Below, piece by piece: positions 34,914-45,373 of a stretch of DNA of 64,000 nt. The translations under genes and the position numbers were made by a program. The notes beneath the pieces are model-generated. The model was not told where the DNA came from. It made no database searches and was given only the letters and a program-made list of their open reading frames with translations. Within the stretch, counting starts at the first letter, position 1; each line of letters begins with the position of its first letter. Origin of the DNA: Namhaeicola sp039714555 (GTDB lineage: Bacteria > Bacteroidota > Bacteroidia > Flavobacteriales > Flavobacteriaceae); assembly GCA_039714555.1 (NCBI GenBank), contig JBDLJB010000009.1, positions 1 to 64,000 on the forward strand. Reading direction: 5' to 3'.

Positions 34914-37565
34914 TTAAAATAAAGTTGTTTGGCCATCATCTTCAATAGGAGGATCAATTTTATCATTTTCTATTTTATTTTGATCAAGATTCTCTTTACT
35001 TTTATTGTCAATTATTTCTTCTTCCACTAAATCCACTTCATTGATTTCAGGTTCTTCATAGGGTAGTGGGTCTAATAAATTAATATATTTAATTTTTTCA
35101 GCAGTAAGCTGATTACCAAGCGATTTAATACCCTTTATTGCGATAAACTCTTCAAGGTTGATTATAAGGTTGTCTAAGCTCTTTTTTGAAAATATTATTT
35201 CTGCTACTGGTCTGTAGTCAACAGCTACAATTTGTAATTGAGTATTTTGATGATTGCTAATAAATTTTTCTTCTTTATTAGGATTTTCAATCATAAATCT
35301 TTTAACATAATAACGTTCTTTTTCGCCATCAAAATATATAGCTGAAATAGGCTTGTTTGGATTCCATTTCTCTAAAATGATCATATTACTTTCAAAATGA
35401 ATTGTAAGTTTTGGTATGATCGTTTTTACAATACCTTTTTGATTGATGATAAGCAGTCTGTCCTCAGCAGTAAATTCGCCCAATAGATCACCTCTATTAT
35501 CAACATTTAACCTTTGCACAGTATTGTCAAACCATATTTTTCGAGGTTTTAATGTAGAAATACCTTTTTCTTTCAATTCAATCTTTCTTACAGTATTCTT
35601 TGTAACTATATTACCACGAGTACTTCTTCCTTTGATAGCCAGATCTGCAAAATCCAGATCCCATTTCAATTTTTTAATTTTCACTGATGAGCGTAATAAG
35701 ACTGTTACTACTTCGGCTTCACCATTAGGATTTGCAGTAAAATATAAAACCTTTGAGTTAACATTTCCATTGGTAAGATCATATTCTTTATCCCTGGTAA
35801 TAGCCGTTACTGCAAATCGTTTCATATAAGTTGTACCACCTTTTCCATCTCGATAGATTAGATTGTAAATGGTACGTTTATCTCTCTTTTTAAAGACAGC
35901 TATATGAATGATATTTTTACCAACAAAAGTCTTAGTATCAACTTTAGTTATGATCATCTTGCCATCTTCTCTAAAAACGATAATATCATCAATATCAGCA
36001 CAATCAGTTACATATTCATCTTTTTTAAGTGATGTACCAATAAAACCTTCTTTGCGATTCACATAAAGCTTTGTATTACGCATTACCACTTTGGTTGCAA
36101 CTATATCTTCAAAAAGCCTTATTTCTGTTTTTCTTTTTTTTCCTTTACCGTATTTGGTTTTTAAATTTTTAAAATAATTAATTGCAAAATCAATCAGGTG
36201 TTCTAAATTGTGTTTTACCTCCTTGATTCTATCTTCTAAACTTTCAATATTTTGCTTGGCTTTATCAATATCAAATTTTGATATTTTTTTAATTCTTATT
36301 TCCGTCAAGCGGATGATATCCTCTTCAGTTACAGCTCTTTTCAGGTGTTTTATATGGGGTTTTAAACCTTTGTCAATCGCTTTGATAACACCTTTCCAGG
36401 TATCTTCTTCTTCAATATCGCGATAGATCCTATTTTCTATAAAAATACGTTCTAATGAAGCAAAATGCCACTGTTCTTCAAGTTCGTTTAACTGAATTTC
36501 TAACTCACTTTTTAATAGATTGACCGTATGATCTGTAGAGTATTTTAAAGCATCGGAAACACCTATAAAAACAGGTTTGTTATCTTGAATGATACAGCAC
36601 AAAGGTGAGATTGACATTTCACAATTTGTAAAGGCAAAAAGTGCATCAATTGTTTTATCAGGTGAAACACCACTGGGTAAATAAACTAGGATCTCAACGT
36701 TTTTAGCTGTATTATCTTCAATACGCTTTATCTTGATCTTACTTTTTTCATTTGCTTTTAAAACAGAATCAATTAATGATGATGTAGTTGTTCCAAAAGG
36801 AATCTCGGTAATGGCTAAAGTGTTTTTATCAAATTGGGTAATTTTAGCCCTAACTCTTATTTTTCCGCCCTTTTTTCCATCATTATAATTGGAAACATCA
36901 GCAATACCACCTGTTAAAAAATCAGGATAGATATTAAAGCCTCTTCCTTTTAATATTTTGATGGAGGCATCTATAAGTTCATTAAAATTATGAGGTAATA
37001 TTTTTGTTGATAAACCAACAGCTATACCTTCACCTCCTTGTGCTAAAAGCAAAGGAAATTTAACAGGAAGATCAACAGGTTCTTTTCTTCTTCCATCATA
37101 GGATGATTGCCATTCGGTAGTTTTTGGGTTAAAAACTACTTCTAAAGCAAATTTTGATAATCTGGCTTCAATATATCTTGAGGCAGCAGCTCTGTCACCG
37201 GTTAAAATGTTCCCCCAGTTACCCTGCATATCTATCAATAATTCTTTTTGTCCCAATTGTACCATGGCATCGGCAATACTAGCATCTCCATGTGGATGAT
37301 ATTGCATGGTATGGCCCACAATATTGGCAACTTTATTATACCTGCCGTCATCCAAATCTTTCATTGACTGCATGATACGACGTTGTACCGGTTTGAAACC
37401 ATCATCAATTGCAGGTACGGCTCTTTCGAGAATTACATAAGAAGCATAATCTAAAAACCAATCCTGATACATACCAGACACCTTAGTAATGGCATCATTG
37501 GTAGATTCATCTGAAATATTTTCTATTTCCTGATTATTATCTTCTTTATTTATGTTTTCCTCCAT
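34914..37565 (-). CDS. parC: DNA topoisomerase IV subunit A
   Basis: Breakage-reunion subunit that unlinks daughter chromosomes. 883 residues. The QRDR-type segment is in HPHGDASIADAM and the catalytic Tyr lies in AAASRYIEARL. A long coiled coil (about 360-440) leads into a C-terminal beta-pinwheel region with repeats such as KMIITKVDTKTF and RLLIINQKGIVKTI. The acidic tail (EEPEINEVDLVEEEI) is typical of the flavobacterial protein. It lies 77 bases after parE. Topo IV is favoured over gyrase because it pairs with a 620-residue ParE and lacks a clear GyrA box. Confidence 0.93.
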   Translation of the reverse strand: MEENINKEDNNQEIENISDESTNDAITKVSGMYQDWFLDYASYVILERAVPAIDDGFKPVQRRIMQSMKDLDDGRYNKVANIVGHTMQYHPHGDASIADAMVQLGQKELLIDMQGNWGNILTGDRAAASRYIEARLSKFALEVVFNPKTTEWQSSYDGRRKEPVDLPVKFPLLLAQGGEGIAVGLSTKILPHNFNELIDASIKILKGRGFNIYPDFLTGGIADVSNYNDGKKGGKIRVRAKITQFDKNTLAITEIPFGTTTSSLIDSVLKANEKSKIKIKRIEDNTAKNVEILVYLPSGVSPDKTIDALFAFTNCEMSISPLCCIIQDNKPVFIGVSDALKYSTDHTVNLLKSELEIQLNELEEQWHFASLERIFIENRIYRDIEEEDTWKGVIKAIDKGLKPHIKHLKRAVTEEDIIRLTEIRIKKISKFDIDKAKQNIESLEDRIKEVKHNLEHLIDFAINYFKNLKTKYGKGKKRKTEIRLFEDIVATKVVMRNTKLYVNRKEGFIGTSLKKDEYVTDCADIDDIIVFREDGKMIITKVDTKTFVGKNIIHIAVFKKRDKRTIYNLIYRDGKGGTTYMKRFAVTAITRDKEYDLTNGNVNSKVLYFTANPNGEAEVVTVLLRSSVKIKKLKWDLDFADLAIKGRSTRGNIVTKNTVRKIELKEKGISTLKPRKIWFDNTVQRLNVDNRGDLLGEFTAEDRLLIINQKGIVKTIIPKLTIHFESNMIILEKWNPNKPISAIYFDGEKERYYVKRFMIENPNKEEKFISNHQNTQLQIVAVDYRPVAEIIFSKKSLDNLIINLEEFIAIKGIKSLGNQLTAEKIKYINLLDPLPYEEPEINEVDLVEEEIIDNKSKENLDQNKIENDKIDPPIEDDGQTTLF

Positions 37566-37642
37566 ATATTTAAATCATATAGAATTAATTAACTACATTA
37601 TTTTGTAGTTAAAAGATGATTATCTTGTTTAATTTCTTGTTG

Positions 37643-39505
37643 TTAAGACGCATCATCTTCAATTAAATCCATTTCTACTTTAAGATTATTGATAATAAAT
37701 TTTTGTCTGTCAGGAGTATTTTTACCCATATAGAAAGTCAATAAATTTTCTATAGATGTTTCTTTGTCTAACATCACAGGGTCTAACCTGATATCTTTAC
37801 CAATAAAATGAGTAAATTCATTGGGTGAAATTTCTCCTAAACCCTTAAAACGAGTTATTTCGGGTTTTCCTTTTAATTTAATTATAGCATTTTTTCTTTC
37901 ATTTTCACTATAGCAATAAAATGTTTCTTTTTTATCTCTAACTCTAAAGAGTGGCGTATCTAAAATATACAAATGACCTTCTTTAATTACTTCCGGGAAA
38001 AATTGTAAAAAGAAAGTGATTAAAAGTAAACGAATATGCATTCCGTCAACATCAGCATCGGTTGCAATTACAATATTGTTATAGCGCAAATTTTCAATAC
38101 CATCTTCAATATTCAAAGCGGCCTGAAGTAAATTGAATTCCTCATTCTCATAAACAATTTTCTTACTCAATCCAAATGAATTCAATGGTTTACCTTTAAG
38201 GCTAAATACAGCTTGGGTATTGACATTTCTTGATTTTGTTATAGAACCACTTGCAGAATCACCCTCAGTGATAAACAAGGTACTGTCAAGTCGATTGTCT
38301 TTTTTCATATCACCTAAATGGATACGGCAATCACGTAATTTTTTATTGTGTAAACTTGCTTTTTTAGCTCTTTCCCGAGCTAATTTTCTAATTCCGGAAA
38401 GTTCTTTTCGCTCTTTTTCGGCTTGTATGATCTTTCTTTGAATCTTTTCTGCAGTTTCAGGATTTCTGTGAAGATAATTATCTAATTTTCGTTTTACAAA
38501 GTCATTTATAAATGTTCTCACAGTTGGTAAATCACCACCCATATCAGTAGAACCTAATTTGGTTTTTGTTTGACTCTCAAAAACCGGTTCCATTACTTTA
38601 ATGCTAATGGCGGCAACAATTGATTTTCGTATGTCAGAAGATTCGAAATTCTTACCAAAAAATTCACGGATTGTTTTTACAATCGATTCTCTAAAAGCAT
38701 TTTGATGAGTACCACCTTGAGTAGTGTGCTGACCATTGACAAACGAATGGTATTCTTCACTATACTGAGCTTTACTATAAGTTATTGCAACTTCAATATC
38801 TTCTCCATTTAAATGAATGATCGGAAATAATGTATCCTTCTCATTGATATTTTCTGAGAGAAGGTCTTTTAAACCATTTTCAGAAAAATATTTATCACCG
38901 TTAAAAAGAATATTTAAACCCGTATTGAGATATACGTAATTCTTGATCATTTTAACAATGTACTCATTTCGGTATTTGTAATGAAGAAAAATACTGGTAT
39001 CAGGAACAAAAGTTACTTTTGTTCCTCGTCTTAAACTTGAATTTTGTGCTGGTTCTTCATTTATTAATTCACCTCTTTCAAATTCGGCAATAACAGTTTT
39101 ATCATCTCTAATTGACTGTACTTTAAAAGAATTTGATAATGCATTTACTGCTTTGGTACCAACACCATTCAAACCAACCGATTTTTTAAAAGCTTTAGAG
39201 TCATATTTACCACCGGTATTCATTTTAGAAACAACATCAACAACTTTTCCCAAAGGAATACCTCTACCATAATCTCTAATGTTAACAGTATTATTTTTTA
39301 CCTGTACATCAATAGATTTACCTGCACCCATTACATATTCATCAATAGAGTTGTCCATTACTTCTTTGATCAATATATAAATACCATCATCTGGCGAAGA
39401 TCCGTCACCTAATTTACCAATATACATACCCGGTCTCATTCTTATGTGTTCTTTCCAGTCGAGAGAGCGAATGTTATCTTCGGTATATGTAGTTTGTTTT
39501 GCCAT
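37643..39505 (-). CDS. parE: DNA topoisomerase IV subunit B
   Basis: ATPase subunit of topoisomerase IV, 620 residues. The GHKL ATP site shows DNSIDEYVMGAG, DYGRGIPLGK and GLNGVGTKAVNALS. The transducer domain follows with FVNGQHTTQGGTHQNAF. The Toprim metal site is TEGDSASGS and DADVDGMHI, and RFKGLGEISP lies near the end. It is first in the parE-parC pair. A TACTTTAG box on the minus strand at 39539-39532 may be its -7 element. Confidence 0.95.
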   Translation of the reverse strand: MAKQTTYTEDNIRSLDWKEHIRMRPGMYIGKLGDGSSPDDGIYILIKEVMDNSIDEYVMGAGKSIDVQVKNNTVNIRDYGRGIPLGKVVDVVSKMNTGGKYDSKAFKKSVGLNGVGTKAVNALSNSFKVQSIRDDKTVIAEFERGELINEEPAQNSSLRRGTKVTFVPDTSIFLHYKYRNEYIVKMIKNYVYLNTGLNILFNGDKYFSENGLKDLLSENINEKDTLFPIIHLNGEDIEVAITYSKAQYSEEYHSFVNGQHTTQGGTHQNAFRESIVKTIREFFGKNFESSDIRKSIVAAISIKVMEPVFESQTKTKLGSTDMGGDLPTVRTFINDFVKRKLDNYLHRNPETAEKIQRKIIQAEKERKELSGIRKLARERAKKASLHNKKLRDCRIHLGDMKKDNRLDSTLFITEGDSASGSITKSRNVNTQAVFSLKGKPLNSFGLSKKIVYENEEFNLLQAALNIEDGIENLRYNNIVIATDADVDGMHIRLLLITFFLQFFPEVIKEGHLYILDTPLFRVRDKKETFYCYSENERKNAIIKLKGKPEITRFKGLGEISPNEFTHFIGKDIRLDPVMLDKETSIENLLTFYMGKNTPDRQKFIINNLKVEMDLIEDDAS

Positions 39506-39587
39506 TAAAAATATTGGATTAAGAATGGTTGCTAAAGTAGTAATTAAGCGGAAAATATAAAAAAGTAAATAGACTTTTTATTAACAT

Positions 39588-39617
39588 TTGTATTAAAAAC
39601 TATTTTAGTATTTTTAC
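39588..39617 (+). promoter_or_regulatory. Probable promoter of pssA
   Basis: TTG at 39588-39590 and TATTTTTAC at 39609-39617, 18 bases apart, with the last base of the -7 box changed from G to A. It ends 14 bases before the ATG. Confidence 0.45.
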
Positions 39618-39631
39618 ATAAACTTAATGAA

Positions 39632-40399
39632 ATGATTAAAAAGCAAATACCCAATATTTTTACATTACTAAATTTACTATCTGGACTTGTAGCTATTATA
39701 ATGGCTTTATCTGATAGACTGGTAGAAGCTGCATTTTTTGTGATGCTGGGAATATTCTTTGATTTTTTTGATGGTTTTTTTGCAAGAATGTTAAATGTAC
39801 AAGGTGAATTTGGTAAACAATTAGATTCGTTGGCTGATGTGGTAACTTCGGGTGTTGTACCAGGTATTGTAATGTTTCAACTATTGCTTTATTCAACAAA
39901 ACAACAGTGGTTTATGCAAATGAGTAACGAATTAGGTCAATGGACAACTTTTGAACAGATCAATATACAAATTTTACCTTTTTTTGGATTGATTATTCCT
40001 TTGGCATCTGCTTATAGATTGGCAAAATTTAATATAGATGAAAGACAAACAGATTCTTTTATTGGTATGCCTACACCTGCATTTGCACTATTTGTTGTAT
40101 CATTACCTTTGATATTAAGCTATTCAGATAAACAATTTTTTATTGATTTGATCCATAATAAATATGTTCTTATTGCAATAACAATTATTGGAAGTTTTTT
40201 ATTAAACGCTGAATTACCTTTGTTTTCATTAAAATTTAAAAATTATTCTTGGACAGATAATAAAATCAAATATATTTTTATTTTTCTAACAATAATATTA
40301 TTAATTTCTTTGCAAACTGTGGCAATACCTTTAGTAATTATAATTTATGTTTTCATTTCGATAATTGAAAATCTAAAGCAAAAAAATAAGGTTATTTAA
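39632..40399 (+). CDS. pssA: CDP-diacylglycerol-serine O-phosphatidyltransferase
   Basis: Integral-membrane enzyme making phosphatidylserine, the precursor of phosphatidylethanolamine. 255 residues and about seven to eight hydrophobic helices. The CDP-alcohol phosphotransferase motif is present as DGFFAR...GKQLDSLAD (residues about 47-70). The first helix (IPNIFTLLNLLSGLVAI) is typical of PssA. Its stop codon lies inside the stem of the convergent terminator. No psd gene is adjacent. Confidence 0.9.
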   Translation: MIKKQIPNIFTLLNLLSGLVAIIMALSDRLVEAAFFVMLGIFFDFFDGFFARMLNVQGEFGKQLDSLADVVTSGVVPGIVMFQLLLYSTKQQWFMQMSNELGQWTTFEQINIQILPFFGLIIPLASAYRLAKFNIDERQTDSFIGMPTPAFALFVVSLPLILSYSDKQFFIDLIHNKYVLIAITIIGSFLLNAELPLFSLKFKNYSWTDNKIKYIFIFLTIILLISLQTVAIPLVIIIYVFISIIENLKQKNKVI

Positions 40400-40413
40400 A
40401 TTTTAAATAACCT
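40382..40413 (-). terminator. Terminator of the SYLF gene, overlapping the pssA stop
   Basis: AGGTTATTTAAA pairs with TTTAAATAACCT (40389-40413). Read on the minus strand the stem is followed by a T run (complement of the A run at 40381-40387). On the plus strand no T tract follows. Confidence 0.55.
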
Positions 40414-40443
40414 CATCTTCAATATATTAAACTATATTATTTG

Positions 40444-40992
40444 CTATTTTGCTTCATATTTAAAATGTTGTCCACCTATTGAGGCTTCATACATTAATCC
40501 ACCTTTTGTTCTTGTAAAAACAGCAACTCCGTTAGAATAGGCTACATCAATGGATACACCCTTCTTTATAGCTACAGCTGAAGCCTGGGCATCAAATTTT
40601 AATTTTCCATTCGTAAAATGTTCAAAAGATTCTTTGTTTTCAAAGAATATTACTTCACTGTATTGTTGACCACCTGCTTGCAATCCAAATGATGCTTGTA
40701 TTAATTTCGATTCGCCAACAGCCTTATCTCCTTGAAAAACTATACCTTTACCTACAGCTCCACCTACACCTAAGCCAGCTTTGGTTATTTTTGGAAAAAC
40801 TGCATACCCATAAGCATTAGATTTGAATGTAACTAGTTTTGGAGTTTCTTCTAACATTTTATTTAGTTCAGTTTTAGAATCATTCATCAATTCAGGATTC
40901 CACCCACCAACTTGAGCATTCATTGTAAATGATAGAGCTAAGCTGATAAAGAATAAAAATACATGTGATTTTAATATATTAATTTTTTTCAT
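40444..40992 (-). CDS. Exported SYLF/Ysc84-domain lipid-binding protein
   Basis: 182 residues with a signal peptide (HVFLFFISLALSFTMNAQ). The SYLF domain pattern follows: YGYAVFPKITKAGLGVGGAVGKGIVF, then LIQASFGLQAGGQQYSEVIFFENKESFEHF. The C-terminus is GVAVFTRTKGGLMYEASIGGQHFKY, as in bacterial YSC84-type proteins. Such domains bind phosphoinositides in eukaryotes, and the bacterial role in the periplasm is unknown. It is monocistronic and convergent with pssA. Confidence 0.82.
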   Translation of the reverse strand: MKKINILKSHVFLFFISLALSFTMNAQVGGWNPELMNDSKTELNKMLEETPKLVTFKSNAYGYAVFPKITKAGLGVGGAVGKGIVFQGDKAVGESKLIQASFGLQAGGQQYSEVIFFENKESFEHFTNGKLKFDAQASAVAIKKGVSIDVAYSNGVAVFTRTKGGLMYEASIGGQHFKYEAK

Positions 40993-41207
40993 AAATAATT
41001 ATTTAGGGATTCATAATAAACCAAAGTTAAGCAATTTTTAAATTGGTTATGTAATTAATGTTCTAAAAATATTTTAGCATTTATACAATTTTTTTAACAT
41101 TTTAAGGTTATCACTTTATATAATTATAAATTATGTAATAAAATTCCTCCCTGTTTTATATATAGTATTATTTTTTTTCGAACTAATTAATTTATTAAGA
41201 GTTTATT

Positions 41208-44200
41208 ATGAAAACTATAAACCTAACAGCTCTGTTAAAATATCTCTTCCTGTTTACTGTTTTGGGCACAGTATATTCTTATGCGCAAACAACAACTCCT
41301 TTTGCTAAAAGGTATGAAACTTCGGGAATCAATGGAGATTTGACCATAATTGGTAATTCAATTTTGGGAGAGAGCAGTGACACTCCATATGATGGAACTA
41401 CACAAAATAACTATATTGATATGGTTTTTATTGACATTGATGGAGATGCTACAACATTTAGTTCCAGTAGTGCTACTTTTACAACAGGAAGTTGTAATAG
41501 AGTGGTGTATGCCGGATTATATTGGGGGGCTGTTTCTTCACCGTCAACTCCAGCTCCAAATCAAATCAAATTTAAAATACCTGGAGGTACATATCAAGAT
41601 ATTACTGCCGAAGCTACTCTTGATTTGATATATTATAAAGATGTTACAAGTATTTTAAACACTAATACTAATCCTTCAGGAGAATATTTTGTAGCTAATG
41701 TAAATGCTACTGAAGCCAGAGGTAATTCAGCAGGATGGTCATTGGTTATTGTTTTTGAAGATGCTACAGAATCTCGAAAATATATTTCTACTTTTGATGG
41801 TTTTTCTGCAGTTAGAGATGCTCCATATGAAAGTGTGGAATTTAATTATTCTGGGTTTGTAACTCCACCATCAGGTGCTGTTGAAGGTAGAGTTGGAGTT
41901 GCTGCATTAGAAGGAGATCTAGGTTGGTATGGAGACCAAATGTTGTTTAAAGCAGATAACAATGCAAATTTCACAGCATTACATGATGCTGAAAACGAAG
42001 AAAATAATTTCTTTAATAGTAAGATCACAAATAATGGTGCACAAGTAACAGATAGGAATCTTAATAGTACAAATACTTTAGGATGGGATCAAAAACTACT
42101 TGATCTAACAGCTTTAAATTCGGGTAATAGTTTAATTGGTAATGGTGAAACAGGAGCTACTGTTAGAGTCACCAATGATATTGGAGGTGACTGGATCTAT
42201 ACATTTTTAAACACTTTTGCGATTAACATAATTGAACCTAATTTACAGGTTGTTACCAGTGTTGAGGATACTTCTGGAAATAATATTACACTTAATTCGC
42301 CAGTTCCATTAGGGGCAACAGTTTGGTATAATATTAATTTTCAAAATGTTGGGACTGATAATGCACAAAATACTTATATTTTAAACACTATTCCTAGTAA
42401 TGTAACTTTAGATGAAAGTTCTATGCAACTTCCGGCTGGTGTAACTTATACATTTAGTCCGGTAACTAGAGAATTACGTTTTGATATTCCGAATTCTTTG
42501 GTAGAAAGAGAATTACTTTCTACATCGCATGATATTCGTTACCAAGTTATAGCATCTGATGATTGTTTTGATTATACTGATGCTTGTACGAATTTATTGA
42601 TCAACAGTATCACTTCCTATTATGATGGAGAAACTTCAGGTGATAATATAACTGGCCAACCCGGTTTAAACGGAATTAACGGATGTGGTTTGGGTAGTGT
42701 TGGTTCAATGGATTTATTTGTTGATACAAGTACTTGTTCGTTTGATAGTGAATTATTTATGTGTAATAATTCACTTACTTTTGAAGGTGATGATGGTTAT
42801 GATACTTATATCTGGACTGATTCAAGTGGTACTGTAATTGGAAATACAAAAGAAATTACTGTAAGCGGGCCAGGTGTTTATACTGCAACACAAAGAAGAA
42901 CCGGTTGTACAGAAACTATAAGAGTAGTTACTGTATTTGGTTTAGACGTTACAGTTACTCCTTCTGATGCTCTTTGTAAGGATAGTGAAAACGGTAAAGT
43001 TAATATAACTGTTAATGAAGCTTCAAATTCATATTCTTATGAATTGTACCAAGGTAGCACTTTATTGGATTCTGAAAATTCAATAACTTCCAGTTCTTAT
43101 ACTTTTGAAGGTTTGGATATTGGAAACTATCAGGTAAAAGCAATTAAAGAAGATGGTTGTTTTGCTATAACTCCTTTTAGTATTGCTGAGCCAACTCTAT
43201 TAGAATCTTCAGCAACGAAGATTAATAATGTAACTACTTGTAACGGAGCCGTTTTAAATGGTAAAGTTCAAGTTTCGGCTACAGGAGGTATACCACCTTA
43301 TTCTTATAGTATTGATAATGGAGTAACTTATCAAACAGAAGATATTTTTTCTGTACCAACCGAAAAAACATATAGTATAACAGCAAAAGATGCTAACGGT
43401 TGTACTGCAATTGCAACGGTTGATGTTGGTTTTGATCCGGAATTGATCTATGAGATCACTAAAGAAGATGTGATTTGTGTTGGAAATACTGATGGTTCAA
43501 TAAGAATTGACATGACCAATAATCAAGGTTATGGAGTTACTTATAGTATTGATGGTGGGAATTCTTATCAAAATTCACCTCAATTTAATAATTTATCAAA
43601 AGGATCGTATGAAATAATCATTCGTAAAGAAAAAGAATTGAATAGTTGTGAAACGCCAATAGCTATAGAAATTGAACAATTAGTGTATTTAAAATTGGAG
43701 GCTACAACCGATTTCTCATGTGAAAACGCAGGTACAACAATTATTGCACAAGTTGATCCTCTCTATGATAATCAGGTTACTTATACATTAGATGGTAATT
43801 TAAGCCAAGCCTCAGGAATATTTGAAAATGTTCCTTACGGAGAGCATACGGTTACTGTAAAACACAATGATTATGGTTGTTCTGATGAACCGGTTATAGT
43901 AAATGTTGAAAATTATTCACCAATTACTTTTACTATTGAAAATACTTTTATAAATGAATATACAGTTATTGCTTCCGGTGGATTACCTGGTTACGAATAC
44001 AGTTTTGATTCACCAGATGATTTTAGTGATAATAATGTATTGCATATAAGAAACAGTCGAGATTATACTTTTTATGTAAGAGATGAAAAAGGTTGTGTTG
44101 TTGAACAAACTGTATTTTTAGAATTTTTAGATATTGAAATACCTGATTTCTTCACTCCGGAAGGAGATGGTATTAATGATACCTGGTATCCGATAAATAT

Positions 44201-44399
44201 TCAGGCTTATCCAAATATTACTGTTAAAGTTTTTGATAGATACCAACGATTGATTGGAAGTTATAAAGGTATTCATAGTTCATGGGATGGGAATTATGAT
44301 GGTAAACCGCTGCCAAGTGGAGATTATTGGTATGTTATTAAATTGAATTATCAAGCTGATAATAGAGAGTATAAAGGTAATTTCTCACTAATTAGATAA
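41208..44399 (+). CDS. T9SS type B secreted adhesin-like protein with gliding motility C-terminal domain
   Basis: 1063-residue secreted protein. The signal peptide ends near 27 (SYAQ). The N-terminal region (30-340) contains RVVYAGLYWGA, seen in many Bacteroidetes surface proteins. A DUF11-like repeat follows (about 345-450: NLQVVTSVEDTSG, NINFQNVGTDNAQ). SprB-type repeats cover about 590-830 (GKVQVSATGGIPPYSYSIDNG, DANGC). The C-terminal about 85 residues (979-1063: IPDFFTPEGDGINDTWY ... GNFSLIR) are the type B sorting signal (CHU_C). It is exported by the type IX system and probably surface-bound. A PorP/SprF-family gene follows after 7 bases. Confidence 0.9.
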   Translation: MKTINLTALLKYLFLFTVLGTVYSYAQTTTPFAKRYETSGINGDLTIIGNSILGESSDTPYDGTTQNNYIDMVFIDIDGDATTFSSSSATFTTGSCNRVVYAGLYWGAVSSPSTPAPNQIKFKIPGGTYQDITAEATLDLIYYKDVTSILNTNTNPSGEYFVANVNATEARGNSAGWSLVIVFEDATESRKYISTFDGFSAVRDAPYESVEFNYSGFVTPPSGAVEGRVGVAALEGDLGWYGDQMLFKADNNANFTALHDAENEENNFFNSKITNNGAQVTDRNLNSTNTLGWDQKLLDLTALNSGNSLIGNGETGATVRVTNDIGGDWIYTFLNTFAINIIEPNLQVVTSVEDTSGNNITLNSPVPLGATVWYNINFQNVGTDNAQNTYILNTIPSNVTLDESSMQLPAGVTYTFSPVTRELRFDIPNSLVERELLSTSHDIRYQVIASDDCFDYTDACTNLLINSITSYYDGETSGDNITGQPGLNGINGCGLGSVGSMDLFVDTSTCSFDSELFMCNNSLTFEGDDGYDTYIWTDSSGTVIGNTKEITVSGPGVYTATQRRTGCTETIRVVTVFGLDVTVTPSDALCKDSENGKVNITVNEASNSYSYELYQGSTLLDSENSITSSSYTFEGLDIGNYQVKAIKEDGCFAITPFSIAEPTLLESSATKINNVTTCNGAVLNGKVQVSATGGIPPYSYSIDNGVTYQTEDIFSVPTEKTYSITAKDANGCTAIATVDVGFDPELIYEITKEDVICVGNTDGSIRIDMTNNQGYGVTYSIDGGNSYQNSPQFNNLSKGSYEIIIRKEKELNSCETPIAIEIEQLVYLKLEATTDFSCENAGTTIIAQVDPLYDNQVTYTLDGNLSQASGIFENVPYGEHTVTVKHNDYGCSDEPVIVNVENYSPITFTIENTFINEYTVIASGGLPGYEYSFDSPDDFSDNNVLHIRNSRDYTFYVRDEKGCVVEQTVFLEFLDIEIPDFFTPEGDGINDTWYPINIQAYPNITVKVFDRYQRLIGSYKGIHSSWDGNYDGKPLPSGDYWYVIKLNYQADNREYKGNFSLIR

Positions 44400-44406
44400 A
44401 AAAGAA

Positions 44407-45345
44407 ATGAAAAAGTTTATAATAATATTGATTTTTGTTTTTGCTTTAACTGGAAATGCACAAGAATTTAAAATGTCGCCTTACACGCAATATTTGGTTG
44501 AAAATCCATTTTCAATATCTCCAGCCTATGCCGGGATTGATGAAAATATTCATCGATTGCGATTATCAGGAGTGTTTCAATGGGTTGGATTGAAAGATGC
44601 GCCAAACACTCAAATCGTTACATATGATACTAAGATTTTAGACAGATCGGGTGTTGGAGGTATATTGTATTTAGATAAAAATGGAAATACTTCTCAAACT
44701 GGTGGTCAAATAAGTTTTGCACATCATTTAACGATCAATGACGAGAATAATCAATACATCTCATTTGGTATTTCTTATAAGTTTGTTCAATTTAAAATAG
44801 ATGTTTCTGATTTTGAAAATGCTGATAGTGATCCAAATATTGGAGCTGACATATCTTCGTTCAATTCAAATTTTGAAGTAGCTGCATTATACAAACTGCA
44901 AGGTTTCTTCTTTAGTTTGAATGCATCCAATATATTGAATAAGAGTGTAAAGGTTTTTGATGACTCAGAACCAAAAAAACTACGAAATTATTATGTTTAT
45001 ACAGGCTATATTTTTAAACTTAAAAATGAGGAATATGAATTAGAACCTTCATTGTATTTTAAATATTATGAAAGTGATAATCGTTCTATATCTGACATTA
45101 ACTTCAAAGCTAGAAAATATACAAAAGATGGTTATATGTGGGCTGGTTTAACTGCTCGTTTTATCAACGATCAAAGTTTTGAGCCTTTGTATTTTTCTCC
45201 TTTGTTAGGACTTAAAAAACAAAAATTTTATGTAGGTTATGGGTTTCAGTACAATATAAATGAATCTCAAGAGTTAAATAATGGTGGAACCCACTTGTTA
45301 ACTATTGGTTATGATTTTGATCGTACTCAAAATACAAGATGGTAA
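44407..45345 (+). CDS. PorP/SprF family type IX secretion membrane protein
   Basis: 312-residue outer-membrane beta-barrel. A signal peptide ends near Gly-Asn-Ala-Gln (residues 16-19). The family motif is intact: SPYTQYLVENPFSISPAYAGIDE, then RLSGVFQWVGLKDAPNT. SprF-type members are needed to place particular type IX cargo (SprB) on the surface, and each is usually encoded right after its cargo. This matches the 7-base spacing from the preceding 1063-residue protein, so a dedicated pair is inferred. Confidence 0.92.
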   Translation: MKKFIIILIFVFALTGNAQEFKMSPYTQYLVENPFSISPAYAGIDENIHRLRLSGVFQWVGLKDAPNTQIVTYDTKILDRSGVGGILYLDKNGNTSQTGGQISFAHHLTINDENNQYISFGISYKFVQFKIDVSDFENADSDPNIGADISSFNSNFEVAALYKLQGFFFSLNASNILNKSVKVFDDSEPKKLRNYYVYTGYIFKLKNEEYELEPSLYFKYYESDNRSISDINFKARKYTKDGYMWAGLTARFINDQSFEPLYFSPLLGLKKQKFYVGYGFQYNINESQELNNGGTHLLTIGYDFDRTQNTRW

Positions 45346-45373
45346 TTTTGGAAAAGTAAAAAAAAATTGTATC

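Noticed and set aside
35443..35829. 128-codon open frame antisense to parC
   Set aside because: It is a hydrophobic shadow of the topoisomerase IV A subunit with no recognisable family or promoter.
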